From assembly GCF_032818155.1 (NCBI RefSeq), contig NZ_CP102589.1, forward strand, positions 1-64,000: a stretch of 64,000 nucleotides of DNA, written 5' to 3'. Below are positions 16,566 to 25,574 of the stretch, in pieces. Origin of the DNA: Niallia taxi (GTDB lineage Bacteria; Bacillota; Bacilli; Bacillales; Cytobacillaceae). The notes beneath the pieces are model-generated. The model searched no databases. It was not told the DNA's origin and worked only from the letters and a program-made list of their open reading frames with translations. The translations under genes and the position numbers were made by a program. Position 1 is the stretch's first letter, and each line of letters begins with the position of its first letter.

Positions 16566-17392
16566 TGGGCAACAAATATAATGGAAGAACCTTTATTCTA
16601 GAAATATTTGCGATATTAATCGGACTTGTCTTTTTAGTGCCATTTTATTATGTAATTTCAAATTCCTTAAAGCCATTTGCGGAAATTTTGACGAATACAT
16701 CTGCATTGCCTAAGGCACTTCAATTTCAAAACTATGTTAGTGCATTTGAAAAACTAGATTACTTGAAGGTTTTGGGTAATTCATTAATCATCACAATAGC
16801 AAGTAATATCGTTCTCGTTGTTTTCTGTTCAATGGCTGCGTACATGCTTGTCAGAACAAAAAAGAAAATTTCTAATATTATCTTTATGTCCTTTGTTGCG
16901 GCAATGATTATTCCATTCCAATCAATCATGATTCCTTTAATCAAGACAGCAGGAAGCCTTAATCTGCTTAACAGCATCTGGGGACTTGTTATCATGTATT
17001 TAGGGTTTGGGTCTGGTATGACTATCTTCTTGTATCACGGATTTATTAAAGGAATACCGGTAGAATTGGAAGAGGCAGCCATCATTGATGGATGTTCACG
17101 ATTCGGCTTGTTCTGGCGCATTGTCTTCCCGCTTCTTAAGCCGATAACTGTGACAATCGTTATCTTAAACAGCCTTTGGATCTGGAATGACTATCTGCTT
17201 CCATCCCTAGTCTTACAAAATCCAGATTTAAGAACGATTCCTTTGGCAACCTTCTTCTTCTTCGGTCAATATACGAAGCAATGGGATTTAGCACTTGCAG
17301 CATTGATGCTCGGTATCATCCCATTATTAATTTTCTTCTTTGCGATGCAAAAACACATCATCAAGGGGATTACAAGCGGCTCTATCAAGTAA
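16565..17392 (+). CDS. sugar ABC transporter permease, MalG type
   Basis: A 275-aa membrane protein with six helices and the EAA motif ELEEAAIIDGCSRFGLFWRI. The C-terminus MQKHIIKGITSGSIK is typical of MalG/AraQ-type permeases. It starts in the TAATG overlap with the preceding permease, so the two subunits are coupled in translation and should form the heterodimeric channel. Confidence 0.92.
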   Translation: MGNKYNGRTFILEIFAILIGLVFLVPFYYVISNSLKPFAEILTNTSALPKALQFQNYVSAFEKLDYLKVLGNSLIITIASNIVLVVFCSMAAYMLVRTKKKISNIIFMSFVAAMIIPFQSIMIPLIKTAGSLNLLNSIWGLVIMYLGFGSGMTIFLYHGFIKGIPVELEEAAIIDGCSRFGLFWRIVFPLLKPITVTIVILNSLWIWNDYLLPSLVLQNPDLRTIPLATFFFFGQYTKQWDLALAALMLGIIPLLIFFFAMQKHIIKGITSGSIK

Positions 17393-17403
17393 CGTACTTA
17401 ACG

Positions 17404-17456
17404 GGATCTACCTCCATCCTTTCTTAAAAGGATGGAGATCCATATAAAAATTTTTT
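17404..17456 (+). other. intra-operon hairpin between permease and binding-protein genes
   Basis: A perfect 11-bp stem (17412-17422 with 17427-17437) is extended by four more pairs (17404-17407 with 17438-17441) and followed 9 nt later by six T (17451-17456). It could be a leaky terminator or a 5'-stabilising stem that sets the ratio of binding protein to permeases. Confidence 0.55.
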
Positions 17457-17478
17457 CCTAATTCAGGAGGGGAAACCA

Positions 17479-18771
17479 ATGGGTTTTAAATTCAAAAAAT
17501 TTTCATTAGCAGCAGGTGTTTTGTCTGCGACACTTTTACTTGCAACTGCATGTTCCAACGAAACGGCTTCTGATAATTCCGGCAGCAAGGACGGCAAGGT
17601 TGTTGTTGATATATTCAACGGCAAGGTTGAAATTGCTGACCAATTAAAAGCACTTACAGATGCATATACAAAAGAGCATCCTGACGTTTCTTTCAACATT
17701 GAATCTGTCGGAGGCGGCGCTGACGGCTCAGCTGCACTAAAAGCAAAATTCGCTTCCAATAAAGCTCCAGATATCTTCGGCAATGGCGGCTACCAAGAAG
17801 CCCTTACTTGGAAGGATAAATTCGAGGACCTATCTGATCAGCCTTGGGTTAAGGACGCTTATGAAAGCGCATTAGTACCGATGACAATTGACGGTAAAGT
17901 ATACGGACAGCCAGTAAACTTAGAGGGTTATGGATTTGCCTATAATAAAGAATTATTTACAAAAGCAGGAATTACAGAGCTTCCAACTACTTTCACTGAA
18001 TTAGAAGCAGCAGCAGAAAAACTAAAAGCTGCAGGCATTACTCCATTCTCCATCGGTTATGGCGAGTGGTGGGTACTAGCAAATCACGGCTTGAACGTGC
18101 CATTTGCTTATCAGGATGATGCAGATGCTTTCATTAAAGGCTTAAATGATGGTACTTCCAAAATTGAAGGAAATGAGTATTTTAACAAATACTTTGACTT
18201 GTTAGACGTAACTTTGAAATACGGCAACAAAAATCCTTTAACAACAGACTATAATACACAAGTAACTCTATTTGCCACAGGTGAAGCAGCGATGATTCAA
18301 CAAGGTAACTGGATTCAGCCGATGCTAGACAAATTGGATCCAAACTTGGAAGTTGGCTTTATTCCTATGCCGCTTAGCGATGATAAAGAGCAATCAGATA
18401 AATTAATGATTGACGTTCCAACAAACTGGGTTGTCCACAATGGAGCTCCAGATGCTGATAAAGAGGCAGCTCTTGACTTCTTAAACTGGATGGTCACTTC
18501 TGACACAGCGAAAACTATGTTAGTAAAAGACTTCAAATATGTACCTGCATTCAAAACAATTGAAGCAAGTGCAGATGATATCGGTCCACTAGGTGCTGAA
18601 CTTCAGAAATACTCTCAAGAAGGCAAAACATATACTTGGCAGTTTATGAAATACCCAGATGGCGCTGGACAGGAATTTGGTGCTAGCCTGCAGGCATATG
18701 TTGGTAAAGAAAGCACAAGAGAAGAAACAATGAAAGCTCTTGATGAAACTTGGAATAAACTGAAAAAATAA
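17479..18771 (+). CDS. extracellular sugar-binding lipoprotein of the ABC importer
   Basis: A 430-aa solute-binding protein (SBP_bac_1 fold). The signal peptide ends in a lipobox, LLLATACSN, so the mature protein begins with a lipid-modified Cys at about position 25 and sits on the outer face of the membrane. AGGAGGGG precedes the ATG. It is the last gene of the importer operon, whereas binding proteins are more often first. Together with the glucosidase and YesMN it makes a complete sense-import-hydrolyse set; the sugar is likely an alpha-glucoside, by context only. Confidence 0.92.
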   Translation: MGFKFKKFSLAAGVLSATLLLATACSNETASDNSGSKDGKVVVDIFNGKVEIADQLKALTDAYTKEHPDVSFNIESVGGGADGSAALKAKFASNKAPDIFGNGGYQEALTWKDKFEDLSDQPWVKDAYESALVPMTIDGKVYGQPVNLEGYGFAYNKELFTKAGITELPTTFTELEAAAEKLKAAGITPFSIGYGEWWVLANHGLNVPFAYQDDADAFIKGLNDGTSKIEGNEYFNKYFDLLDVTLKYGNKNPLTTDYNTQVTLFATGEAAMIQQGNWIQPMLDKLDPNLEVGFIPMPLSDDKEQSDKLMIDVPTNWVVHNGAPDADKEAALDFLNWMVTSDTAKTMLVKDFKYVPAFKTIEASADDIGPLGAELQKYSQEGKTYTWQFMKYPDGAGQEFGASLQAYVGKESTREETMKALDETWNKLKK

Positions 18772-18781
18772 CTCTACCAAC

Positions 18782-18824
18782 AAAAAAAGCAGTGTTCTCT
18801 TTAAGTGAGAGAAACTGCTTTTTT
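18782..18824 (+). terminator. terminator of the sugar importer operon
   Basis: AAAAAAGCAGT (18783-18793) pairs with ACTGCTTTTTT (18814-18824), and the inner arms pair partly through the CTCT/AGAG segments. It ends in a six-T run. Confidence 0.8.
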
Positions 18825-18894
18825 AGTCTTTAAAGCTTCACAAACTTGTTATGAAAAGTTGATAGTTTTGTCATAATTTCTTCATATTTGCGGG

Positions 18895-18994
18895 GTACAA
18901 TAAGTATATGTTAAGACAATTACTCTTTTTCAAGTTCCCCCTTGAAATAGATATACTTTGGAAATCCAGCTAGTAATAGCTGGATCTTTTTTTT
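18895..18994 (+). ncRNA. possible small RNA ending in an orphan terminator
   Basis: A plus-strand terminator (stem 18964-18972 with 18977-18985, then eight T at 18987-18994) lies 140 nt after the importer operon has already terminated, and no plus-strand gene explains it. A second stem, TTTCAAG/CTTGAAA (18928-18947), precedes it. A possible promoter is TTGATA (18859-18864), 18 nt, CATATT (18883-18888). The hairpin could also simply be a bidirectional terminator for the lipoprotein gene coming the other way. Confidence 0.25.
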
Positions 18995-18997
18995 ACC

Positions 18998-19813
18998 TTA
19001 AAATGCTGGTAATGCAGAATCTTTAAAGTCTTCCTCAAGGAATTTCTTCACTTCTGGTCCTGTCATTTTTTCAGCTAGCAGCTTAATTGCTTCTGAATCA
19101 GCATTATCCTTACGCGCTACAAGTGTAATAGCGAATGCAGACTCTACTCCTTCTGTTAAAAGAGCATCCTTGTTTGGCTTCAAGCCTAACGGTTCAGCAT
19201 AAGCAGGAGTCATGATCGTTAAATCTGTATCTTCATATACACGGGCAAGCATAAGTAAATCCACTTTTTTAATTTTAAAGTTACGTTTATTTTCAACAAT
19301 ATCTGCCTCTGTAGCATCTGTGCTAGTTGCATCATCTTCCAGCTTGATCAATCCATATTTATCCATAAGGGCAAGAGATCTGCTTATATTAGTTGGATCA
19401 TTCGCAATAGCCACAGTTGCTCCATCTGGAAGGTCATCCAATGATTTATATTTAGGAGAATAACCGCCATATACAGCATGGTAAATCGGCTGAACTGCCA
19501 CTAAATCAGCATTGGAATTTTTGTTGAACTGCTCCATATACGGTACGTGCTGGAAGAAGTTAGCATCCACTTCTTTGTTTGCCAAAGCATTATTCGGCTG
19601 AACATTATCATTTAGAACAACAATCTCTAAATTAATGCCTTCCTCCTTCATCAAAGGCTTCACTATTTCTAAAATATCCGTCATAGGAGGGATTAAGGAA
19701 GCCACTTTAAGCGTTTGTTCCTTTTTCTCTTTCGGTTCTTCTTTATCTGCATTGCTGGCGCATCCTGCAAGGCACAGGACACTGAACAAAATGAATAACA
19801 TTAATTTTTTCAT
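18998..19813 (-). CDS. NlpA/MetQ-family substrate-binding lipoprotein
   Basis: A 271-aa protein with a lipoprotein signal peptide (LMLFILFSVLCLAGCASN, Cys at about 19) and the NlpA-family core: LKVASLIPP at the start of the mature domain, VDANFFQHVPYMEQFN, VAIANDPTNISRSLALM and the late VARKDN. MetQ members bind D- or L-methionine for the MetNP transporter. No ATPase or permease gene is adjacent, so the protein is an orphan here. AAGGAG lies before ATG 19813, which I prefer to the upstream ATG 19843. A Fur-like palindrome over the promoter suggests metal control rather than an S-box; I saw no S-box. The ligand is therefore uncertain. Confidence 0.82.
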   Translation of the reverse strand: MKKLMLFILFSVLCLAGCASNADKEEPKEKKEQTLKVASLIPPMTDILEIVKPLMKEEGINLEIVVLNDNVQPNNALANKEVDANFFQHVPYMEQFNKNSNADLVAVQPIYHAVYGGYSPKYKSLDDLPDGATVAIANDPTNISRSLALMDKYGLIKLEDDATSTDATEADIVENKRNFKIKKVDLLMLARVYEDTDLTIMTPAYAEPLGLKPNKDALLTEGVESAFAITLVARKDNADSEAIKLLAEKMTGPEVKKFLEEDFKDSALPAF

Positions 19814-19833
19814 ATGTAGCTCCTTCAATTTTT

Positions 19834-19894
19834 TCTGGCACATTTGCCAGAAGTAATTATAGCATGATTCCTTCCAGTATGAGAATTATTCTCA
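19834..19894 (-). promoter_or_regulatory. promoter with Fur-like 7-1-7 palindrome and leader hairpin
   Basis: TGAGAATTATTCTCA at 19880-19894 is a perfect 7-1-7 palindrome, the geometry of Bacillus Fur-family boxes (Fur consensus TGATAATNATTATCA, differing here by one symmetric base per arm). A minus-strand extended -10, TGCTATAAT (19864-19856), lies 18 nt downstream, so the palindrome overlaps the -35 region. A 7-bp hairpin TCTGGCA/TGCCAGA (19834-19851) lies in the leader. Confidence 0.6.
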
Positions 19895-19920
19895 AATATT
19901 CTGATATTTCATACAAAATC

Positions 19921-19952
19921 AAAAAAGGTGCAAAGCTCAGTTGCTTTGCACC
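19921..19952 (-). terminator. terminator of the 3D-domain protein gene
   Basis: A perfect 10-bp stem (19927-19936 with 19943-19952) is followed on the minus strand by six T (19926-19921). Confidence 0.85.
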
Positions 19953-19961
19953 ATATCATTA

Positions 19962-21170
19962 TTAATCAAGTATTTTCACTTTAACTGTCTTGCGTCCCCA
20001 AGCTTTTGCTTTGCCGTTATTAGGCATCAGAACGTCAATTTTATGGCCTTTAATAGCACCGCCTGTATCGCCAGCGATTGCCTCACCATAGCCTTCTACC
20101 CAAACTTTGCTGCCTAATGGGATAACTGAAGGATCAACTGCAATCAGCTTCATGTTCGCATTCTTTTTGATATTATAACCAAGGGCTGTATAATCAGACT
20201 TTGTGCTTTCATGGCTGTATGCTGTTGCAGATACATAAATTGTCTCTGAACTGCTGCTTTCCTTTTTAGAGCTTGAATTCTTATTTGAATTTGAGCTTGA
20301 GCTTGAATTACTCTTACCTTTAGATGATGAAGAAGATTTGGGTGCCTCAGTCGTTTCAGCAGATACTGCTGTTTGCTGCTGCACAATTACCTTTTTACGT
20401 GCTGCTGCCTCTTCCTGCTGTTTCTTGATGCTTTCCTCTGCATCCTTCAATTCTGCTTGAATAGCTGCCTTTTCTGACTCTGCTATCTTAATTTCCTTTG
20501 AGATGCTTTTGTACTTATTATTTGCTTCAGATACAGCGGCCTGTCTTTTTTCCAGGTTCGCTTCAAGAGCAGATTGATTTTCAGCTAATGATTCATAGCT
20601 TTGCTGAAGCTCTGCCTCTTTATCGTCAACATCCTTCTTTTCTGCCTCAATAGTCTCTAGATCCTGCTGCTGCTGTTCCAGAAGGTCTTTATCGCCATTA
20701 TAGAAAGCTGATACAGCTGCTGCACGATCAATGAAATCTGATAAATCTTGAGCATTAAGTATAACTTCCATAATTATGTTTGTTTTATCTGTATTTTGTA
20801 AGGCTACCAATCTATCCTTCATGACATCCTTACGTTCTAGCACTTTATCTTCTAACTCAACAATCTGATCTTTTTTCTCTTCTATCAGAAGTTTTGTCTC
20901 TTCTATTTTACCTTCGATGGATGAGATTTCTTTTTTACTAGCCTCTAATTGGCCTTCTGTAGACTCAAGCTCATCCTGCACAGCTTTAAGCTCTTTCGAT
21001 GCTTGCTGCTGTTCTTGCTCTTTTTCATCGAGCAATCTATCGTTTTCTTCTAGTTTGCTTTTACCATTTGTAAGTGTTTCTTGACTCGTTTCTGCATGTG
21101 CCATCAATGAAGTAGAAAAAAAAGAAGCACATATTAATGATAAAACCATCATTTTTTTAATCAGACTCAT
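19962..21170 (-). CDS. secreted coiled-coil protein with C-terminal 3D domain (YocH-like)
   Basis: A 402-aa exported protein. A signal peptide (about 1-28, ending near MAHAE) is followed by about 220 residues of coiled coil like that of PcsB/CwlO cell-wall proteins. A serine-rich linker (SSSSSKGKSNSSSSSN region) follows, then a C-terminal 3D domain of about 90 residues with the aspartates in VDPSVIPLG, AGDTGG and KIDVLMP. 3D domains resemble the double-psi barrel of lytic transglycosylases such as MltA and occur in YocH and Sps muralytic proteins. The start at 21170 has AAAGGGG 8 nt upstream, but that site lies in a hairpin (see the leader feature). A role in peptidoglycan remodelling is likely. 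Confidence 0.88.
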   Translation of the reverse strand: MSLIKKMMVLSLICASFFSTSLMAHAETSQETLTNGKSKLEENDRLLDEKEQEQQQASKELKAVQDELESTEGQLEASKKEISSIEGKIEETKLLIEEKKDQIVELEDKVLERKDVMKDRLVALQNTDKTNIIMEVILNAQDLSDFIDRAAAVSAFYNGDKDLLEQQQQDLETIEAEKKDVDDKEAELQQSYESLAENQSALEANLEKRQAAVSEANNKYKSISKEIKIAESEKAAIQAELKDAEESIKKQQEEAAARKKVIVQQQTAVSAETTEAPKSSSSSKGKSNSSSSSNSNKNSSSKKESSSSETIYVSATAYSHESTKSDYTALGYNIKKNANMKLIAVDPSVIPLGSKVWVEGYGEAIAGDTGGAIKGHKIDVLMPNNGKAKAWGRKTVKVKILD

Positions 21171-21177
21171 CTTAAAA

Positions 21178-21211
21178 CCCCTTTCCATTAAGTTATAACA
21201 CATGAAAGGGG
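21178..21211 (-). promoter_or_regulatory. 5'-end hairpin that covers the ribosome binding site
   Basis: On the minus strand CCCCTTTC (21211-21204) pairs perfectly with GAAAGGGG (21185-21178) around an 18-nt loop. The 3' arm is the only ribosome binding site of the 3D-domain gene. Given the promoter at 21247-21219, the transcript should begin at about 21213-21212, so the hairpin would be at the very 5' end of the mRNA. Confidence 0.65.
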
Positions 21212-21218
21212 CTGTTAA

Positions 21219-21247
21219 ATTACAATTCTATTAAATTAACGAGTCAA
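21219..21247 (-). promoter_or_regulatory. sigma-A promoter of the 3D-domain protein gene
   Basis: TTGACT (21247-21242), a 17-nt spacer and TGTAAT (21224-21219) each match the sigma-A consensus hexamers at 5 of 6 positions. I saw no second TGTAAT-type half-site, so a complete WalR box is not supported. Confidence 0.7.
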
Positions 21248-21341
21248 TTCCTTTAAAAAACGCTTACACGCTGGAATGTTTTACTAGTAATGTGTTTTAT
21301 TTCTATTAAAAATTCTATCATTTACCAAACAGCTTTTTTTA

Positions 21342-23129
21342 TTACATCTTAAAATTCTTCACAAGTGCTGATAAATTATTTGCTTCTGAAAGCATTTCCT
21401 TTGTTCTAGCAAAGATATGTTCTAGCTCTCCGTCCTGCTCCTGCAAGGATCCGGACGACGAAACAGCACCTGCGGCAAAAGTTTGTGAAGCCTCTGCTGC
21501 CACTTCTACACCTGCTTTAATCTCCAAACTGCCAGCCATAAGTTGTGCAAGTGTATTTGATATTACAGCAATGTTACAAACCATGTCTTCCACTTCCGTC
21601 TTTATTGTTTCAAAGCCCTCTCCAGTTTGCTTGATTTTAACGGAGCCATTCTCTAACTCTTGAAAACCGTTCTTTAGAGAGCGGGATACTGCTTCTGAAA
21701 CATTTTGCACCGCTGTTACTGTACTGTTGATTTCCACCAATGATGTTTCCACTTGATTAGCAAGATTTCTCACTTCATTTGCCACTACTGCAAAGCCTTT
21801 GCCTGCTTCACCTGCTCTTGCTGCTTCAATTGCAGCATTTAATGCCAGCAGGTTTGTTTGTGCGGCAATCCCTTTTATTGACTCAACTAGTGTATGAATA
21901 TTTCTTGTTTTCTCTTCCATTCCTAGCACTTCTTCATATGTGTCTCGTATCATCTCGTATACAATATTAGTTTGAGTAATCGACTCTTTCATCGAATTAT
22001 GCCCTTTCAATGTTACAGAGAGAACCTTTTCAGAGCTATCCTTCACCATTGCTCCATTATCTGCGGCAACTCCAAGCTGTCTGTTAAAGGACTTGTATGC
22101 GGCAATCAGCTGGCTTGTACCCTCTCCCTGCTGTTCTGCACTCGCGGATAAAGCTGCCATCGTTTCAGATATCTGCTGACTTGTATGCTTAACATTTGAT
22201 GAGCTGTGAGCGAGCTCCTCGCTGTTGTTATTAACAGAAACAGCAGCGTTCCCAATACTGTTCACCATACTCCTCAGACTGTAAATCATGCCATTAATTG
22301 CTGTTTCCAGCTGGCCAATCTCATCCTTGCCATCATAAAGAGATTCTTCCTCCAACAAGTCTCCTTGCGCTACTCTGCTAGCTCTTTGCACAACCCTTTC
22401 TAGGTTGTTTTTTAAAGAACGGGAGACAAAGTAAACAAAGACTCCACTGAAGATAGCAGACATCGCTGCAGCTGCTATTATGAGCCAAACAAAGAACGTC
22501 ATGCTCTGTTCCATGTTCTGCATCGTATTATTACGGTCTGACTCTACATAGTTAACTAAGTCCGCAAGTATCGCTGCATTATCCTCTCTAAGCTGTGCGA
22601 TTTCCATCCTTGCGTCCGTGTAAATCTTTTCATCTAGTCTTACAACCGCCGGAGCCACAGTCCGAATAAACAAATCATCTATCTTTTCATTATTCTCTTC
22701 TATTTTATTAATCAGCTGTTTTTGCTCTTTATCTGCAATTGTCCCATTTAAGCTATCTAGCGACTCATTTAGTTCGTTTCGCAGCTGTCGATAGCTTTTA
22801 ATGTCCTCATCTTTTAAAAAGGTGATATAGTCCGCAATACGGATATCCTTTGCTCGTATAAGAGAGCCTATTTCCTCAATTGCCGCAGCCTTTTCTCCCT
22901 GATTTTTTATATCGATTGTTTTTGACCAGAACATATTGAGCAATATAATTACAACTATTGTTGTAGCGAAAAACAGAACAGTGTTAAAACCAAACAGTAA
23001 ATAGAGCTTTGACCTAACTTGCATATCCTTCCATCTAAATGAGGTTTTCTCCCGATTCTTACTCTTTGCCTTCTTTTTAACAATATTGAATGTCCTTGGC
23101 TTCAGCTTGAATTTCCATTTCCCAGACAT
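21342..23129 (-). CDS. methyl-accepting chemotaxis protein
   Basis: A 595-aa receptor. Membrane helix 1 (about residues 35-57) is followed by a four-helix-bundle extracellular sensor of about 155 residues and membrane helix 2 ([20 protein letters not shown]). A HAMP domain follows, and then the cytoplasmic signalling domain with the conserved hairpin tip [30 protein letters not shown]. It should transmit ligand signals to CheA/CheW and the flagellar motor. The start at 23129 has AGGAGG at good spacing; the frame upstream lacks a site. The ligand is unknown, and no chemotaxis gene is adjacent. Confidence 0.92.
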   Translation of the reverse strand: MSGKWKFKLKPRTFNIVKKKAKSKNREKTSFRWKDMQVRSKLYLLFGFNTVLFFATTIVVIILLNMFWSKTIDIKNQGEKAAAIEEIGSLIRAKDIRIADYITFLKDEDIKSYRQLRNELNESLDSLNGTIADKEQKQLINKIEENNEKIDDLFIRTVAPAVVRLDEKIYTDARMEIAQLREDNAAILADLVNYVESDRNNTMQNMEQSMTFFVWLIIAAAAMSAIFSGVFVYFVSRSLKNNLERVVQRASRVAQGDLLEEESLYDGKDEIGQLETAINGMIYSLRSMVNSIGNAAVSVNNNSEELAHSSSNVKHTSQQISETMAALSASAEQQGEGTSQLIAAYKSFNRQLGVAADNGAMVKDSSEKVLSVTLKGHNSMKESITQTNIVYEMIRDTYEEVLGMEEKTRNIHTLVESIKGIAAQTNLLALNAAIEAARAGEAGKGFAVVANEVRNLANQVETSLVEINSTVTAVQNVSEAVSRSLKNGFQELENGSVKIKQTGEGFETIKTEVEDMVCNIAVISNTLAQLMAGSLEIKAGVEVAAEASQTFAAGAVSSSGSLQEQDGELEHIFARTKEMLSEANNLSALVKNFKM

Positions 23130-23241
23130 GACTTTCCTCCTGCAAAAAAAGATAAATAAGACAATATACCTAATTACCAATATGAAGGATTTAAGAAGTT
23201 ATATCTACAAATTTACGGAAATTTTACAAAAATATAACAAT

Positions 23242-23267
23242 AAAAAAACCAGCAGATAAATCTGCTG
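23242..23267 (-). terminator. terminator of the pst-phoU operon
   Basis: CAGCAGAT (23250-23257) pairs with ATCTGCTG (23260-23267) and is followed on the minus strand by a seven-T run (23248-23242). Confidence 0.85.
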
Positions 23268-23268
23268 A

Positions 23269-23928
23269 TTATGTGTTCAAATCGTATCTTTTTCCAGTTA
23301 CTAAATAGATAACATTTTCGGCAATATTCGTAACATGGTCGCCGATTCGTTCGATGTATCTGCAGACGAAGGCAAGCTGTGTTACCTGCTTTGTTTCACT
23401 TGGGTGCTCACGGATATAACCCATAAGTTCCTGAATAAGACGGCCATACATTGCATCAATCTCATCATCCTTTTCAGCACTTGCTTTTGCTATAACCGTA
23501 TCCTCCGTATAGAAGGCTGTTAAAGATTCCCTTAGCATATTTAGTGCCTTCTCCATCATAAGCGGTATTTCCACTATATCCTTAATATGCGGTTCACTGC
23601 CAATATGAATGGTGGATTTAGCAATGTTAACAGCCATATCGGCAATCCGTTCCACTTCAGACGAAATTTTGAGAGCTACGATTATTTTTCTTAAATCTGT
23701 TGCTACTGGGGATTCTTTTGCGATTAACAAAATTGCCTGATCGTTAATCTTATTTTCCATTTCGTCAATTTTGTTGTCTCCTTCAATTACTTCCTCAGCC
23801 TTCTGCAAATCTTGGCTAACTAAGGAAACCATTGCTTTTTTGATGGCATATTCTGCTTCTTCCGCCATATCTAAAAGACTTTGTTTTAATTCTTTAAGAT
23901 TACTGTCAAAATTCGTCCTAGTGTTCAT
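23269..23928 (-). CDS. phoU: phosphate signalling protein PhoU
   Basis: A 219-aa all-helical protein of two PhoU repeats, with the metal-cluster type motifs EVERIADMAVNIAK and RYIERIGDHVTNIAE. PhoU links the Pst transporter to the PhoR/PhoP sensor and limits phosphate uptake. I place the start at ATG 23928, 13 nt after the pstB stop, which gives the normal length; the longer frame would overlap pstB. Last gene of the operon. Confidence 0.93.
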   Translation of the reverse strand: MNTRTNFDSNLKELKQSLLDMAEEAEYAIKKAMVSLVSQDLQKAEEVIEGDNKIDEMENKINDQAILLIAKESPVATDLRKIIVALKISSEVERIADMAVNIAKSTIHIGSEPHIKDIVEIPLMMEKALNMLRESLTAFYTEDTVIAKASAEKDDEIDAMYGRLIQELMGYIREHPSETKQVTQLAFVCRYIERIGDHVTNIAENVIYLVTGKRYDLNT

Positions 23929-23941
23929 CCCTGCACCCCAA

Positions 23942-24715
23942 TCATCCAAATCGTCCGGAAATATAATCTTCTGTTCTTTGGTCAGCCGGTCTTGAGAAAA
24001 TTTTAGATGTTTCGTCAATCTCCACTAGCTCTCCCATTAAGAAAAAGGCTGTCTTGTCTGAAACACGTGCTGCCTGTTGCATATTATGTGTCACGACAAC
24101 AATTGTATATTTCTCCTTCAATTCAAGCATCAGCTCTTCAATTTTCAATGTTGAAATTGGGTCAAGAGCAGATGTAGGTTCATCCATTAAAAGCACATCA
24201 GGCTTTGTCGCAAGCGCTCTTGCGATGCAAAGACGCTGCTGCTGCCCACCTGAAAGTCCCATCGCCGGAGTATGCAGACGATCCTTTACCTCATCCCAAA
24301 GTGCAACGTCACGAAGTGATTTTTCTACAATCTCTTCAAGCACCTTTTTTCGTTTTTCGCCATGAATTCTCGGCCCATATGTTATATTTTCAAAGATTGT
24401 TTGCGGAAATGGATTTCCCTTTTGGAAAACCATGCCGACATTTTTGCGCAAATCAACAAGATCCATTTTTTTGTTAATAATGTTTTTGCTTTTATAGTTA
24501 ATTTCACCAGACATCTTAACGTTTGGCACCATATTAATCATCAAGTTTAAAGTTTTAATAAAAGTCGATTTACCACAGCCGGATGGACCGATAATAGCCG
24601 TAACTTCATTGCGGTTAATCGGGAAATTGATATTTTTCAAGGCATGGTGATCTCCATACCAAAGGTTTAAATCATTTATTTCAAATACAGGCGCGTGCGT
24701 AACTGCTGTTGACAT
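23942..24715 (-). CDS. pstB: phosphate ABC transporter ATPase PstB (second copy)
   Basis: A 257-aa ABC ATPase with Walker [11 protein letters not shown]-loop region [11 protein letters not shown], signature [15 protein letters not shown] and Walker [13 protein letters not shown]. It drives phosphate import with PstC and PstA. Two pstB genes in tandem also occur in B. subtilis (pstBA and pstBB). It lies 12 nt downstream of the first copy. The two copies differ clearly in their N-termini and Q-loop flank (KGNPFP versus KPNPFP), so this is not a recent duplication. Confidence 0.93.
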   Translation of the reverse strand: MSTAVTHAPVFEINDLNLWYGDHHALKNINFPINRNEVTAIIGPSGCGKSTFIKTLNLMINMVPNVKMSGEINYKSKNIINKKMDLVDLRKNVGMVFQKGNPFPQTIFENITYGPRIHGEKRKKVLEEIVEKSLRDVALWDEVKDRLHTPAMGLSGGQQQRLCIARALATKPDVLLMDEPTSALDPISTLKIEELMLELKEKYTIVVVTHNMQQAARVSDKTAFFLMGELVEIDETSKIFSRPADQRTEDYISGRFG

Positions 24716-24727
24716 GATAGTCCCCCC

Positions 24728-25555
24728 TTATCCAAATCTGCCGGAAATATACTCTTCTGTCTTTTTAACAGATGGGTTTGTAAAAATTTTCTCTGTCGCA
24801 TCAAACTCAATTAAATCTCCGCTCAAGAAGAAGGCAGTCTTATCCGAAATTCTTGAAGCCTGACCCATGTTATGTGTAACAATTAAAATAGAATATTCCT
24901 TCTTCAATTCCACAATTAACTCTTCGACCTTGGCATTTGAAATCGGGTCAAGAGCAGATGAAGGCTCATCAAGAAGCATAAGTGAAGGCTTCATTGCAAT
25001 TGTACGGGCAATGCAAAGTCTTTGTTGCTGTCCACCAGATAATGACAAAGCAGATTTATGAAGTCTGTCTTTTACTTCATCCCAAAGTGCTGCTTTCGTT
25101 AAGCTCTCTTCTACAAGGACTTCCAACTCACTTTTTTTCTTTATCCCCGCAAACTTCAATGCATGCGCAATATTTTCATAGATTGATTTAGGAAAAGGAT
25201 TTGGCTTTTGGAACACCATGCCAATCTCTTTTCTTAATGCAACAACATCAATGTTATCACCAAGGATATTCAAGCCTTCATACAGAATCTCTCCTTTTGC
25301 TTTAGCTCCAGGAATAAGGTCATTCATTCGATTAATACTGCGAAGGAAAGTTGACTTACCACAGCCAGACGGTCCAATTAATGCAGTGATTGAATTTTTC
25401 TCGATATCCATTGAAATGGTATTAACTGCTCGTTTTTCTCCGTAATATATGTCTAAGTCCTTCACTTGAAGGATTAAATCTTTATTTGTAACTGACGTTT
25501 CAGAAATCTGTTCTCTGTTAAGGACGGCAGTTCTTGGCAATGTACTTGTATTCAT
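24728..25555 (-). CDS. pstB: phosphate ABC transporter ATPase PstB (first copy)
   Basis: A 275-aa ATPase with Walker [21 protein letters not shown], signature [14 protein letters not shown] and Walker [13 protein letters not shown]. Three in-frame ATGs lie close together; 25555 (MNTSTLPRT) is preferred because AAGGA is 8 nt before it, while the upstream ATGs at 25561 and 25564 are too close to that site. About 30 N-terminal residues precede the ABC domain. It follows pstA by 19 nt. Confidence 0.93.
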   Translation of the reverse strand: MNTSTLPRTAVLNREQISETSVTNKDLILQVKDLDIYYGEKRAVNTISMDIEKNSITALIGPSGCGKSTFLRSINRMNDLIPGAKAKGEILYEGLNILGDNIDVVALRKEIGMVFQKPNPFPKSIYENIAHALKFAGIKKKSELEVLVEESLTKAALWDEVKDRLHKSALSLSGGQQQRLCIARTIAMKPSLMLLDEPSSALDPISNAKVEELIVELKKEYSILIVTHNMGQASRISDKTAFFLSGDLIEFDATEKIFTNPSVKKTEEYISGRFG

Positions 25556-25574
25556 TTTCATCATCCTTACCTAG

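Noticed and set aside
19844..19926. S-box (SAM riboswitch) upstream of the MetQ-like gene
   Set aside because: The leader is only about 40 nt from the predicted start site and has a 7-bp hairpin; it is too short for an S-box.
21219..21262. WalR box before the 3D-domain protein gene
   Set aside because: One TGTAAT exists, but no second half-site at 5-nt spacing; it is better explained as the -10 hexamer.
23942..25555. Two adjacent pstB genes read as a recent duplication
   Set aside because: The sequences differ clearly, and paired pstB genes are normal in Bacillus.
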